Under the pieces are notes generated by a model. The model made no database searches and was not told the origin of the DNA. It saw only the letters and a program-made list of their open reading frames with translations. The position numbers were made by a program, and so were the translations under genes. A stretch of DNA of 64,000 bases from Boesenbergia rotunda (Eukaryota; Streptophyta; Magnoliopsida; Zingiberales; Zingiberaceae): the NCBI GenBank assembly GCA_024364735.1, contig JAGFNQ010000216.1, forward strand, positions 326,759 through 390,758, in the 5' to 3' direction. Positions 10,814 through 23,100 of the stretch are shown one piece after another (position 1 is the stretch's first letter; the number at the start of each line of letters is the position of its first letter).

Positions 10814-12427
10814 TCACCATATATCACAAAGGCTCCTAGAGATCCCCCTTGAGCTCTTAGCCCTAGCCACCTCCCTAGGTGACTCAACCATCACTAGGCC
10901 ACATCGGTGTTCCACCGGTGACTCTTGGCCTACAAACTTGACACTCTTAACCTTAGACACCTCGTCTTTGGTTAAGCCCTTATTTTTCCCTTTAAATGGC
11001 ATCCCCTTGCCATTTTTGGACTCCCCCTTCTTGCCATAATCATATGCTACCCTAGCATATTTCCTTCCCTTGGCATGGGAGTTCTTAGACTGGTATCCCA
11101 ACCCCGATCTATCATTGGTGCGGTTTAAACCACCCAACACCATATCTAAACCCTTAGATCCAATAGTGAATCTCACTAGGGTTTTCTCTAACCTATCAAG
11201 CTTTTCCCTTAAAGCTTGATTTTCCCTTTCTAAGTTCCTAAACCTAGAATCCATCTGTCCACTTTGGACATTCCTAGACCTACCCTCCTTTCTAGGCACA
11301 TTCCTTCCCTTCTTGGGCGTAGTGCCTTGTTCCTTAGGTACAAAGGTCCTAGGTTGATCATGATGCATGCTTTTCCTAGGGTTATAATCTACCTTGTTAA
11401 CCCTAGTCCTATTATATCTAAAATCATGGTTATGCACAAGCAGACAATTTTCATTAATACTAGCATGCATGGATGAATGGTTAATTCTATTTTTATCATG
11501 CAAGGAGGATCTTGAATTTAAATTGCACTTTAACCTAGGGTTAGGAATTACCTCCCTTACCCTTGGAGTTCCTCCTTGTTGTGAGTTTCTCTTCTTCCTT
11601 TGCTCTTTCTCCCATCTCCTCAAGTGCTCCATCTTCGTGAGCTCTCCTCTCTTTGGGCACTTGGTGTGGTAGTGCCCTAGCTCACCACACGTGAAGCATC
11701 TAATTCTTTTATTCTTCTCTTGGGCTTCCCCAATCCTACACTTCATGTTAGAATTTAAATGAATTGAAATGGGTCTAGATTTTACCTCCATTTTACCTTT
11801 CAGGTACTTGTCCTTGTAGTGCCCCTTTTCGTTGCACCCAAAGCATGTTATATGATCCTTTGATTTGGCTTTGGTGGAGGTGGAGGCTTGGTTGACTTCT
11901 TTTTCAACCTTGGATGACGTCGATGCTTCCTCTTGTTCTTGTATGGTTGAGGGTCTCTCCTCCCCCTCAATCCTTGAGATGGAGACCTCTTCCTCTTCTT
12001 CTCCTTTACTCAAGGAAGTGGATGATTCTTCACTTGATTTTTCTTGGACCCTTGAGCTTATTTCTTCGGGTTCTTCTACTGGTTGAACTTGTGTAGGGTT
12101 CTTGTGAAGTTCTTCTAGTTTGCTCCATAACTCGTACGCACTTTTATACTCTCCTACACAACTCAATATATTTTTAGGCAAAATATCAATCAAAATATTG
12201 ATTACCTTTGCGTTTGCCCTAGATTGCTCTTGTTGTTCATTTGTCCAGTATCTAGGGCGAAGCCTCTTCCCGTGCTTGTCTCTCGGAATTTCAAAGGGGT
12301 CTTCAATGGTCATTCTACAATCTCAATCCATCCCTAGCCAATTTTCCATCCTTGACTTCCAATGACCGAATTCTTCATGATTGTAGGATGGTGGTGTGTT
12401 GATGTCTTCCCCCAACTTATCTTCCAT
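10814..12427 (-). pseudogene. Gag of element B
   Basis: The ATG at 12427 starts a frame with one in-frame TGA (codon 35); translation then remains open for 499 codons from the ATG at 12313. Visible parts: an N-terminal gag domain (HWKSRMENWL, then AYELWSKLEELHK), an acidic Ser/Glu-rich linker, two zinc knuckles near codons 157-170 and 206-219 of the long piece, and a leucine-rich coiled coil near 358-383 (LERENQALREKLDRLEK). The first knuckle ends in tyrosine rather than the last cysteine, the second (CFTCGELGHYHTKC) is intact. The protein would package element RNA. Apart from the TGA it is unusually well preserved for a gag-only element. Confidence 0.85.
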
Positions 12428-12486
12428 GTTCTTCTTCCTCTAGCGTGTGCTCCCTCGGCGGTTAGTCCGACCAAGAGCGGTCCTTC

Positions 12487-12498
12487 GCTCTGATACCA
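12487..12498 (-). promoter_or_regulatory. Initiator tRNA-Met primer binding site, element B
   Basis: Minus strand TGGTATCAGAGC, two bases inside the LTR end. It is the standard Ty1/copia primer site. Confidence 0.85.
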
Positions 12499-12500
12499 AC

Positions 12501-13594
12501 CGAAGGATCATCTAGGCATGCTAGAGGGGGGTGAATAGCACTTTTTCGCCATTTTGATCTCTACAAAGTCGTTAGCGCAGCGGAAATAATAATATGCAAA
12601 GTAAATAAGAAACAACCAATGCTAACACTCCCTTGCTAGGTGAATTGGTTAGTGCATGCATGGTTGTAGACTAGGTCCAAGGTTCAATCCTTGGTAATAA
12701 ATAAGGAACCTAATTTACTTGGTATCCACCCCGGTCGGGTGACTAATCCAAGAATCCTTCGGTGGATTAACCCCCGGATAACCTCCAGCTAGATCTGTCG
12801 CTCCTTGTGGGTGGAGAAACCTCGCCACAACACCTCGGACGCTCTCTGATCACAATAGACTACTAACCCACTTTATCCAAGCGAGTTTCATCAAACCTTT
12901 CAGCCAAGACGAAGTCCCTTTAAATAGAACTAAGTCTGAAACCCTCGCCACCAGTCGACTGACCATTTACCAGTCGACTGGACTAGACTTAATTGTTAGC
13001 CAACGGCTAACCCAACGGCTAGTTTTCGGGGTTACCAGTCGACTGCCAATTTACCAGTCGACTAGTCCAGGCCTGAAAGCATTCTGTGAGTTTTATCAGT
13101 CGATTGTCCCAATGGCAGTCGACTGCCCCACTCACACACCTAGGGTTTTCCTTCCCGAGTACACTTCTCTCAGCACTCGACCCTAGGACTTTCCCGAGTA
13201 CAATCACACAGCACTCGTACCCTCACGACTCGACTGACTCCTCTTCCGCAGCCTCGACTGTTGCTTTCGCGCCCTCTTCATCTTCGGCTCCCGTCCCTCG
13301 AATGCACGCAAGCCTCCAGTTTGCCTCCATGCCATCCTTCACGCATGCCTCAAAGTCCGCGCCCCTCAGCTCATCGTCCCTACTGTCCAAGGTCCCTCGG
13401 GTGCACACAAGCCTCCAGCTTGTCTCCATGCCACCTTTTACCGTACCAAGGCCGTCCAGTAAAGTCAATATGTGTAAACTTGTACAACCTGCACACTCAA
13501 CATACACATATTAAATACAAGGGAAAATCTAACTTAAACCCTTTGCCCAAACATCAAAACACTTGGTCACTCCGGACCACAGATTGCCTCAACA
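12501..13594 (-). repeat. 5' LTR of element B
   Basis: 1094 bases, 99 longer than its partner. By eye this is explained by an 81-base insertion near 12628 and an extra 18-base GCAGTCGACTG-bearing unit near 13106-13123. Its first base pair is CG instead of TG. The right end CAACA is followed by the CTACT duplication. Confidence 0.88.
12627..12709 (+). other. tRNA-like 81-bp insertion in the 5' LTR of B
   Basis: Absent from the partner LTR. It contains an A-box-like TAGGTGAATTGG (12637-12648) and a B-box GGTTCAATCC (12681-12690), 44 bases apart start to start, as in a tRNA gene. No acceptor stem or poly-A tail is obvious. A similar block lies in element G with the same spacing. It could be a short tRNA-derived SINE or a tRNA retrocopy. 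Confidence 0.55.
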
Positions 13595-13699
13595 CTACTA
13601 ACTCTGTATCTAGAACGAACCGAAAAGTTTACGAAGTTCCCGAACAATTTTACGGTCGATATTCACCACCCCCTCTATCGACGGCACCGATCCAACAAG

Positions 13700-13712
13700 T
13701 GGTATCAGAGCC
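13700..13712 (+). promoter_or_regulatory. Initiator tRNA-Met primer binding site, element A
   Basis: TGGTATCAGAGCC, two bases after the LTR end at 13697, as in copia elements. Confidence 0.88.
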
Positions 13713-13751
13713 AGATCGCTCTTCACCAGACTAATCGCCGACGAAGCAAAG

Positions 13752-14866
13752 ATGCCAAGAGTTGAGGGGGAGCCCAGGGGTGAATCAGGCACAATTTTAT
13801 TTCAAATGTCAATTTTTAAATTCCATATAATATGTTTCAAGTGCAGGGAGGGACGGCACTATAAAAATCAGTGTCATACTCGTAAGACTCTGTCTACACC
13901 ACCGGAAGCAAAGGAGGCACCAACGCCCGGTGCCCGGAGTCCGGAGGGATAAAAGTCAAATACGATGTTTCAAATGTAAAAAATACGGACACTACAAGAA
14001 TAAGTGTCCGGCAAAGGTATGCAAAATTTACGTTCCTAAAAATTTTCAATTTCCTGCACAATCGGGTGATCAGTCAGATAATTTTTCTGAAATATTAAAT
14101 TTACTGCATAGTCAAATTAGTATTTTGCATGCCCAATTAGAAAATGTAGCTATTGCTAAAGTATTAGAAATTAACTGTTTAATTTTTAATGTTAATTCAA
14201 CAATTTCTAAAATTAATTCTGAAATTGAATCAGATAAGTTTACTGTTAATTTTGAAATTAAAGTTAAAAATTTTACTGATAATTCTGAAATTAACTCTGA
14301 AAATTGTGAGATTAATTCTGAAAATCTTAAGGATAACGATGAGGTTATTTCTGAAAATCTTAAGAATAATGATGAGATTATTTATGAAAATCTTAAGGAA
14401 AATATTGAAAATATTTCTGAGGATAAAAATGATTTTTCAGAAAATCTTAAGGATAACAATGAGGTTATTTCTGAAAATCTTAAGGATAATGATGAGATTA
14501 TTTCTGAAAATCTTAAATAAAATATTGAAAATATTTCTGAGGATATAGAAAATGAAATCTTTCTAGATAATAACTTAATTATTTTTTTGGATAATCCTGA
14601 ATACTAGTATAAAACATTAACTAGTGGCCCAAATTACTCAACCTACTATGAAGATATTGAAGGATGAGATTTTAAAGATGAGGATGAGGAGGAAGATGAA
14701 TTATCTACAATCAAGGCTATAGAGAATAAAAATTACAAAAAATCAAACAAATCAAAATTGTTAGAAAAACTCGAAAAATTAGATAAAGCAGAAATAGTGA
14801 ATGAATCAGATATTTTTGAAATAATAAAAATGATGAAATTAAACCCACAACTTTTAACCAACCCAT
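13752..14866 (+). pseudogene. Gag-like frame of element A (zinc knuckles and repeat tail)
   Basis: An ATG 40 bases after the primer site begins a short frame with one CCHC knuckle (CFKCREGRHYKNQC, 13833-13874). A frameshift near 13930-13950 moves coding to the next frame, which has a second knuckle (CFKCKKYGHYKNKC, 13966-14007), a helical segment, then an Asn/Glu-rich tail made of an 11-residue repeat, typified by SENLKDNDEVI (14295-14560). The same frame continues through stops at 14518, 14606 and 14667 to an acidic and then lysine-rich end at 14866. The usual N-terminal capsid domain of copia gag is not seen, so the product would be a nucleocapsid-like RNA-binding protein only. There is no protease or later domain after it. 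Confidence 0.7.
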
Positions 14867-15382
14867 AAATTTTGAAACATAAATCAAGTTAAATCTTAAA
14901 AACCTTAATTTTTTTTAATTATTTCATCCTTAATTAATCTTTAACTGTAATTAATCTCTTGAACCTTAATTTTTAATTATTTTAACTCTAAATAATCCTT
15001 AATTAATTTAATGTTAATTAATTCATAATTATTTTAATTAATCCTTAATTTAAACTTTAATTTAATTTGTAATTAATTAATCCTTATTTAATTTTAAGTT
15101 AAATGTTAATTAATTAATCTTTAATTATTTCAACTTTAATTAATCTTTAATTATTTCAACTTTAATTAATCCTTAATTATTTCAACTTTAATTAATCTTT
15201 AATTATTTCAACTTTAATTAACTCTTAATTATTTCAACTTTAATTAATCCTTAATTATGTCAACTTTAATTAACTCTTAATTATTTCAACCGTAATTAAT
15301 CTTCAATTATATCAACCTCAATTAATTCTTAATCTAATTAAATCTTAATTAATTCAATTAAATATTAATTCAACCCTTAATT
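14867..15382 (+). repeat. AT-rich array of element A
   Basis: A poorly conserved tandem array of units such as CTTTAATTAATCCTTAATT and ATTTCAAC, about 26-30 bases each, most regular at 15110-15300. Element C inserted in this array at TAATT. After the insertion the array resumes briefly (47272-47400). Confidence 0.8.
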
Positions 15383-16598
15383 TGTTAGTAGGAGCCCTAG
15401 AGCCAATTATGTGATGATTGACTAGGGACATTTTGTATCATATTCTATTATTAATAAAGGCATATTTGGTTATTATATTTACTTTGTATTTGTGTCAAAT
15501 AACTAAGTATAATAATGTCCTTGGGTAATAGGTTCTTATCTACATTATATCAATTGGTCGAATCGATAGTGAGATGATGTAGAGAACATAATTCTAAACC
15601 ATTCCTAGTCAAGTATTAATATTCAAGGACAATATTAATACATGGAGACTAGCATGTATGTCAACTGATGACTTGAGCTCACAAGTCATAGATATGTGAT
15701 ATCAAGTTGACACATGGGTATACATTGGAGAATATGTACTGAATGACCCGCCATGAAAAAGTATCATAGATTGTCATATGAGTGTCATAAACTTTTTCAT
15801 GTGACTATTGGTATGAATAGTCCTTAGACCTGAAGTCACTACGGTTCCCTACATAAAGAGTTATGTACTTTGGTATCGTCAAACGTCACCCGTAACAGGG
15901 TGGACTATAAAGGTGATCACTGGGTATGTAATGAATTATGCGAAGGGATGTGAATGATGTAGATGGGATCTATCCCTCCCATATGACGGGAGTGATATCT
16001 GTGGGCCCCTTGATCGAGTAGGACTACTAAAACGCATAGTCATGCTCAAATGAGTCAATATGAGATATTGAGCTCATTTGTTTGAGTGAGTCTACTCGGG
16101 GATCAAGAAACACAAGATTGACTAAGGATGATACGGTCTATGCCTCATTGGTCAATCTAGATATCGAGGATAGAAGGACAAGGTCATACATTATCATAGT
16201 CACGGAGGTTTAGTCGGATCTCGACTTTTCTTGTTACTTGGGTAGAAATGATGCATTGCTAGATGTCGCTCATTGCTTATGTGTCTAAAGTGGTTTAGAC
16301 ACATTGCCAACATTACGAGAACCTATTGGGTCACACACTAAGGACACGATGCTTCGGAGATTAATTGATCTTGGTTTGACTAAGATTTGATTCGAATTGG
16401 ATTAATTGAGTTAGACTCAAGTGAATCCAATTAGATTATGGGATTGAGTCTAATTTGAGTTAGACTCATCTAGATTAGACTCAACCACTTAATTATGGAT
16501 AATATTCATTAAAGGATTTAATAAATATTATTTAAGAGGAAGGCTAAGAGACATTCTATTCATTAGATGAATAGAATATTAAGAGTCTCAAGGAATAC

Positions 16599-17976
16599 TG
16601 GTAACTCCTAACACAGATGTTGTCGTTCTTCATTCCATGCTACCGTACCAACTTAAGGAACGAACCCACTTACGTTTTAAACTGAGTTGTGGACTCGGAT
16701 TGTCTCCCTAAGAACAACACAGTCAGAGTATCTCTAGAGTTTTGGTTTGTTTTACTAACACAAGGGTTCGATTTGAAATAAGTAACGCGAAATGCTAACA
16801 AGAATGAAAGGTTCTAATTGACAGAGGAAAGGAGAACGGTATTAATTTGTAAAGAATTTCATTTCCAGCACCCAGTTACAATTCCACGTTATCACCAAAG
16901 ACAAACAAAACTTGTGAATGTTATGCTAGGTAATTGTAATTTTGTTCCACTCAATGCAATAATGAAGAGCTAATTTAATTTGAGAAATTGCGAATGAACC
17001 TTAGAATGCTCTTTTGTCAGCTAAATTAATATAAGCAATTGATAAAAGCAAATACTCAAACATCTTGCACGCACAATAAAACAGATTCTCTAACTGTTGC
17101 TTATCAAGTAAACTACAAAGATCTACAACTTCTAACTGAAAAGAGAGAAAGAAAGAAACGCAGCACTTGTCCGTAGCAATTAAAAGAGCAACTCTAGGTT
17201 GCAGCAAGATTAAAAGAAACAGAGCAGTTTAAGGAGTAATAGATTGCTTCGGTTCAGATAATAAAAGCACAGCTATTGAAGATTTCTGAAATCTATTGTC
17301 AAACCAAGACATATAAAGAAAACTAAGATTTCTAAGCAAAAACAACCATGTTTCAGCACAAAGGAAAAGGAAGAAAACTATTATCGTAAGCTTTCTTGGC
17401 CAATTACAAAATGAAATCTATTGTGCAAGAACTAACTAGAGGGTTGAAACTATTACTGATCTTCCCAACCGAAATCTACTCCATTGGATGGCTTGGACTT
17501 GCGACTCAACAGATGAGGTGAAACGGAGACAGCACGAACCGAATACGTTAACACTCGTCAGCTGCGAAGATGTGGAGACATCGGCTGAGTCAGCTAAGCC
17601 CAGGGATTGGCGATCTGCACTTTGCTTCCCAGAGCACAGCGAGAGGGTGAGACGGCGGAGGAGACTAGGGTTTTTTTCTACGCGAGAAGATACCCCCTTT
17701 GCGTGAGAAAAAGTGTTTGTATACTCCTCTCGAGCACTCCTGATGGACGGCTATGATTCTCCTAGTGTGCTCAGCCACATCCCCGTTACCTGCGTCCAAA
17801 GAAAAGTTGAACGAAATTAATTCGGCTACCCTAGCATTAATTCAAATCAATTGATGCAAACACATCCATTAACCCACGTATACAGATCCTTCAAAATAAG
17901 CCACATTAAACACCCATATAGCACACAAATATCTGTTAAATAAGTATGAAATTCCAACCAAAAATGTAAGTTATCA
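16599..17976 (-). repeat. 3' LTR of element D
   Basis: 1378 bases, plus-strand ends TGGTAACT...TTATCA. It carries 11 bases (about 17820-17832, in AATTAATTCGGCTACCCTAG) missing in the partner. Open frames here (17001-17207, 17488-17706) recur in the partner and are not genes. Confidence 0.93.
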
Positions 17977-17990
17977 ACTCCCCCACACTT
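17977..17990 (-). promoter_or_regulatory. Polypurine tract of element D
   Basis: Minus strand AAGTGTGGGGGAGT ends exactly at the 3' LTR, where plus-strand synthesis would start. A near-identical tract, with similar flank (CACTTAGTxTTxxxCGTCTCG), recurs at 19111-19127. Confidence 0.75.
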
Positions 17991-19627
17991 AGTCTTACAC
18001 GTCTCGTGCAAGTAAGCTAAAACCAAAACAAATAACAAATTTACTTCCCCAATCTAATGACCTGATGCAAAAGAGTTTGTAGAATAAACAGTTACTTAGG
18101 TTTGCCATTTCTCAAGCCTCATCACACTAGCGATCTAAATCCTACACTGGTTCAAATTGAGTAGTTGTTCCACAGATTTGGAGCAGTCTAAGAATGATGC
18201 AACCTCACTACAGGTTAATAGCTAGCTCTCCTCTAATAATTTGCAGGTGGATTTCACTCAAACTGTTCACAATGCCCAACTACCATAAGCTTGTTTATTT
18301 CCTTCTCTTCACCACTGTAAAACACAAAAATATATAACTCCGAAGGTCTTTTCAAAGTATACTGAGCTATAAGAAAATTGAGACAGAATTAATTTGGGAC
18401 AAGCAGACGGAATGGAAGTGTATGAATGTTACCATATTACCTTAGGCAGTCTCCTTACTTCTGTGTTGAGTTTGCTCATCATTATCTCCCCTCGGAGTAT
18501 TTCAATCTTCAAAAATTCCTTGACCTCCAATTCCCTTTAATATGGTGACTATTAGTAACAATCCTGCTCTAAATCAAGAGTCTTCCATGGCACACATTGG
18601 AATTATATATTTTTTTTTCCTTTTTTTTATTCTTTTCTTATTTTTGTTCTCGTTTTTTTTTTCATCATCATTTTTTTTTTGTTTAAGAATTTTTTTTTCT
18701 CTTTTTTTTTAATTATTCATCCCAAGAATTAGGATGAAATCCCTTACTATTTTTTTTTTTCAACAAAGGTGTTCTTTTTTTTTTAACAAAGGTGTCATGT
18801 CTTCCTCTTGACCAACATCCTGAAATAAGGTAGATATCTAGACTTTGAAAAAACAGTCACTATCTCTTAACAACTGCTATTCTTCTTGATTTCAATTCCC
18901 TATTTGGATGATAGCAATGCTTATCTTATGTAGTGGATGGCCATTGACCAACAGCAGCTGATCTCTTGACTGATACTAAGCCACATGTTCTACAAGCTTA
19001 CTACAAGAGAATGTAGTAGCGCAACCCAACTACTGCAATATTCTCATGCTAACTACATATCCCATTTCTTTCTTCACAGCTTTACTTACAAATTATTCCT
19101 TCAATACTCCCTCTCCCCCACACTTAGTTTTGACCGTCTCGGGCAATATGATAACAATCAATACAGCATAAAGAAGAAAGAAAAACTGTAAGATCAAAGA
19201 AAGATTTATGAATTCAGTATAAAGAAGAAAGAAATTGTAGGACAAATCAATTTCTAGACTCGAGGAAGAATACAATGCATAAAGGGAAAAACTGCCTTCA
19301 TCATAGTTATGCTTTCGTGTCCATAAGGTTCCAAGAAGGAGCAAAACAAGTTCTAGAGTTGCTGCATGTGATGACAGTTCACACAGAATTGAAGAAATTT
19401 AATGGATTAAAAACCTCTCTAGGTAATTCATGCATCTTCCTTATTCTGTCCACAACCCATTCCAACATTACTCATTGTAACCCAAAGTAATCAATAATGT
19501 CACTAGTGTGTATCCACTTAAAAATTTGCAATCCAACCTAACTGAAATTCCACAATTCCTAAGTATCAGAGAAATATTTGAGGTGTAAATTTGAATTCGA
19601 AATGGAAATTTCTAAGAGAATTCTACA
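17991..19627 (-). other. 3' non-coding region of element D
   Basis: About 1.6 kb between integrase and the polypurine tract, where some Athila elements carry an env-like gene. No long frame or transmembrane pattern is seen. Features are a T-rich stretch (18606-18790, A-rich in the element sense), and a second polypurine-like tract at 19111-19127. Confidence 0.7.
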
Positions 19628-20105
19628 TTAAACAATTATTCTATAGAAACTAAAATGCATATATGAAACTGCTATGTAAAAAAAAAATAAAACAACTTCC
19701 CTCAGCTGGGTAAACTGCGTCAAGTAGATTTTCTTCCACTGTCCTTCCAGCAAGCTCTCTTGAAATAGCTTGAGTCGATGTCCATTAACCTTGAATATTC
19801 CTCCAGAAATTGGGTCCTGTATTCTGCAACCATAAGGGCAAACATCAGAAATAACATACGGTCCTTCCATCTTGATCGTAACTTACCTGGCATCCATTTA
19901 AGTCTAGAATTATACACCAAAACCTTATCTCCAGCCTTGAAATCTTTCGGCAAAATGTGTCTATCATGAAATGCTTTTGTTTTTTCCTTATATATGCGGA
20001 ACTTCATATGCCTCCGCCTCATTTCTTCCAGTTCTTGCAACTGTAATTTCTTTCAAACCCAGCTTCTTGCAAATTCATGTTGCAAGCTTTCCATGCCAGA
20101 ATGCC
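19628..20105 (-). pseudogene. Integrase C-terminal end of element D (frameshifted)
   Basis: Two overlapping open pieces in different frames (20040-19720 and 19870-19628) together represent the integrase tail: a charged helix around LEEMRRRHMKFRIY, the KAGDKVLVYNSRLK block, MPGKLRSRW, then GPYVISDVCPYG and VNGHRLKLF. This domain aids DNA binding. Two single-base frameshifts are implied relative to the main polyprotein, one near 20106 and one near 19870. Confidence 0.85.
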
Positions 20106-23100
20106 TTATGTTCTATTACACCGGTAGTGGCAGGCCTTCCCAAAAACTATGCGAAAAGGGGACATTCTAATTGGTGATTTAAAAGCAGTCCTATAGGCCC
20201 ACAATGCGTCGTCTAACCTTTTGCTCCAGTCTTTCCGATTAGGGTTCACTGTTTTTTCGAGTATTAATTTGACTTCCCTGTTTGAAACTTCAGCCTGACC
20301 ATTTGTTTGAGGGTGGTAGGAGGTGGATACCTTATGTAATACTCCATATCTTGCAAAAAGGGCCTTGATATGTTTGTTACAAAAGTGGGAGCCCTGATCA
20401 CTTATAATGGCTCGTGGCACACCAAATCTGCAGAATATGTTAGCTCTAACAAAATTCACAACAGTTGAAGAGTCATTAGTTTTAGTAGGAATTGCTTCTA
20501 TCCATTTAGAAATGTAATCAACAGCCAACAGTATGTACATAAAACCAAATGAGTTTGGCAAAGGCCCCATGAAGTCAATCCCCCAAACATCAAAGACTTC
20601 ACAAAACAGAATTTGTTGTTGTGGCATCTCATTTCTCTTCCCTATGGTTCCTACCCGTTGACAACGCTCGCAGGTTTTTACCACTCTCGATGCATCTCTA
20701 AAAAGTGTAGGCCAATAAAGTCCCGCATCTAATACCTTCCTCGCTGTTCGTTGGGGTCCAAAATGCCCTCCACACGCTAGAGAATGACAAAAAGATAATA
20801 CTGATTTGAACTCATCATCAGGAACACACCTTCTAACTACCTGATCGCTACAAAATCTCCACATGTAGGGATCATCCCAAACATAATATTTGGCATCACT
20901 TTTTAATTTATCACGCTGTTGTTTAGAAAAATCTCTAGGAAAAACATTCGCCACAAGGTAATTAACTAAATCAGCGTACCATGGCATCTTACCTTGCATC
21001 TGTAGAAGCTGTTCATCCGGAAATCCATCATGAATTGGTGTTGCGTCCTCTTCTCTTCCAATCCTACTGAGATGACCAGCCACAAGATTCTCCTTCCCTT
21101 TTCTATCCCTTATCTCTACATTGAATTCTTGTAAAAGGAGCATCCAGCGGATTAGCCTTGGCTTTGCATCAGCTTTCTTCACAAGATATCTAATGGCTGG
21201 AGCATTGCACAAACCAAATGGCATTCGGCGGTAAGCGAAAGTTCCAAAAGGACAGGTAAACGTTGTTTTTTCTTGATCCTCTAGAGCTATTGGTATCTGA
21301 AAATACCCCGTAAATCCATCCAAAAAACAGTAACGTGATTTTCCAGCTAGTCTTTCCAACATTTGGTCAATAAAAGGTAAGGGAAAATAATCTTTTCTTG
21401 TTGCTTGGTTCAATTTGCGATAGTCGACACAAACCCGCCATGAACTTGGTAATCTTGTGGGTATCAACTTATGTTCCTTATTACTAATCATTGTGACACT
21501 GGATTTCTTGGGTACCACATGCACGGGGCTAACCCATTGACTATCTGAGATGGGGTATATGATCCCAGCTTTCAAAAGTTTCACTATCTCATTCTTCACT
21601 ACTTCACAAATTAGCGGATTCAGCCTTCGCTGCGGTTGTCTAATCGGTTTTGCATTGTCTTCGAGAAATATCCGATGAGTACATATAGAGGAGTCAATTC
21701 CAGGAATGTCTTCAATGCTCCATCCTATAGCTGTTCGATGTTGCCGCAGGAGTTTTAACAATTTATGCTCCTGTTCTATCTTTAAATCATTAGCAATAAT
21801 TACCGGTAGCTGTTGGTTTCCCTCTAAGTAGGCATATTTCAAATGCTTGGGAAGTATCTTCAGCTCCACCGGTGACCTTACTGAAAGAAACTGCTGTTCC
21901 AACCCTGAATCTGTCCCCTTTTTGTGTATTGCATGCTGATCTTCATCCAAAATTCTGTTACTACTGGGAAAGTCTCTGCTCCTGCTGTCCTTTCCTTCAT
22001 CCTCCTCATCACTGTCTTCCGAATGAGCTAGCATGACAGAATAACCGCAAAAATCATCCTGTTCTGAGGACAACCCCTCAATTTGTTGCAAACAAGCTTC
22101 ATCAACGATATCAATGCCAAGTAAAGAATGATTTTCAGCTGGGTACTTCATTGCATCTAGAATGTTAAACTCCACCAAAGTGTCACCGAATTCCATAGAG
22201 AGTGTCCCTGCGTGGACATCAATCTTTGTTCTCGCTGTTTTAAGAAACGGTCTCCCTAGAATCAGTGTAGTTGGGTTTGAAGAAGTCTCACCTTCCATAT
22301 CCAATATATAAAAGTCTGCTGGAAAAATTAAATCCCTGACCTTAACCAAAATGTCTTCAACTACTCCAGTTGGATGCACCAAGCTGTGGTTAGCTAATTG
22401 TATTATCACTCCAGTAGGTTGCAAGGGTCCTATCCCAAGTGCTTGGTAGATAGATTTTGGCATTACATTAATTGAGGCTCCAAGGTCTAACATTGCATTC
22501 TCTAAACTCATATCTCCCACAACACATGGTATGGTAAAAACCCCCGGATCTATGCATTTCTCAGGTAGTGGTTGAATAAGAGCGGACACATTCTTTCCCA
22601 CACTTACTAATTCATTCCCCTTCAATCTCTTTTTATGGATGCACAAATCCTTCAAGAATTTGGTGTATTTCGGTATGTGTTTGATGACTTTAAGCAGGGG
22701 AATATTCACCTCTACTTTGCTGAAAATATCCATAAGTTCCTGGTGCTCTTGAGCTTTCTCTCCTTCTGAATCCCTCCTTGTATTAGTTATTTTCTGAGGA
22801 AAGGGCAAAGGTGCTAACTCTTCTGGACTTGGCTGTGATTTCAGATGTTCTTCCTCACAGTTCTGTGCTGATGGTTCTATGGTTGGTACTAAATTTGAAG
22901 GAATTGGTTCAGCAATAGATTTGCCACTTCGTAGTGTAATGGCGCTGACATTCCCTCTTGGATTCGGAACTGTTTGAGAAGGTAACTGTCGTGGCACTTG
23001 TACTGCTGATTGGTTATTAGCAAGTATAATATGCCCATACTGGCGTTCACCACTGGACTGCTGTGGTGGCATTTGTTGTTGAATACCCCCATTTTGCGGT

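Larger units (their letters stand above)
8787..13594 (-). mobile_element. Element B: SIRE-like gag-only retrotransposon inserted in the left LTR of A
   Basis: LTRs at 8787-9781 and 12501-13594, target duplication CTACT at 8782-8786 and 13595-13599, primer site at 12487-12498 and polypurine tract beside 9781. The 2.7-kb interior contains one gag gene and about 1 kb of non-coding sequence, with no pol. The host sequence joins cleanly into LTR A when B is disregarded, which the right LTR of A confirms. Confidence 0.92.
7477..13697 (+). repeat. Left LTR of element A, split by element B
   Basis: LTR sequence occupies 7477-8786 and 13600-13697, 1408 bases in total, and aligns end to end with 53977-55396 (1420 bases). 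The end ...CGATCCAACA is followed by the primer binding site. It contains a run of eight or so ACTAAGTCCTGG-type repeats (7619-7830) and the motif array described separately. Confidence 0.9.

Noticed and set aside
12627..12709. Functional tRNA gene
   Set aside because: A and B boxes exist but no acceptor stem or anticodon arm could be paired by eye.
14867..15382. CRISPR-like array (also 43980-44640 and 52057-52262)
   Set aside because: Units are contiguous or variable AT-rich minisatellites without unique spacers, and this is nuclear plant DNA.
17001..17207. Small open frames in D LTRs as genes (17001-17207, 17488-17706 and copies at 25015, 25502)
   Set aside because: They are copied only because the LTRs are copied; no promoter-to-gene arrangement or known domain.
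17991..19627. Env-like gene in the 3' region of Athila element D
   Set aside because: No long frame, signal peptide or transmembrane pattern is visible.
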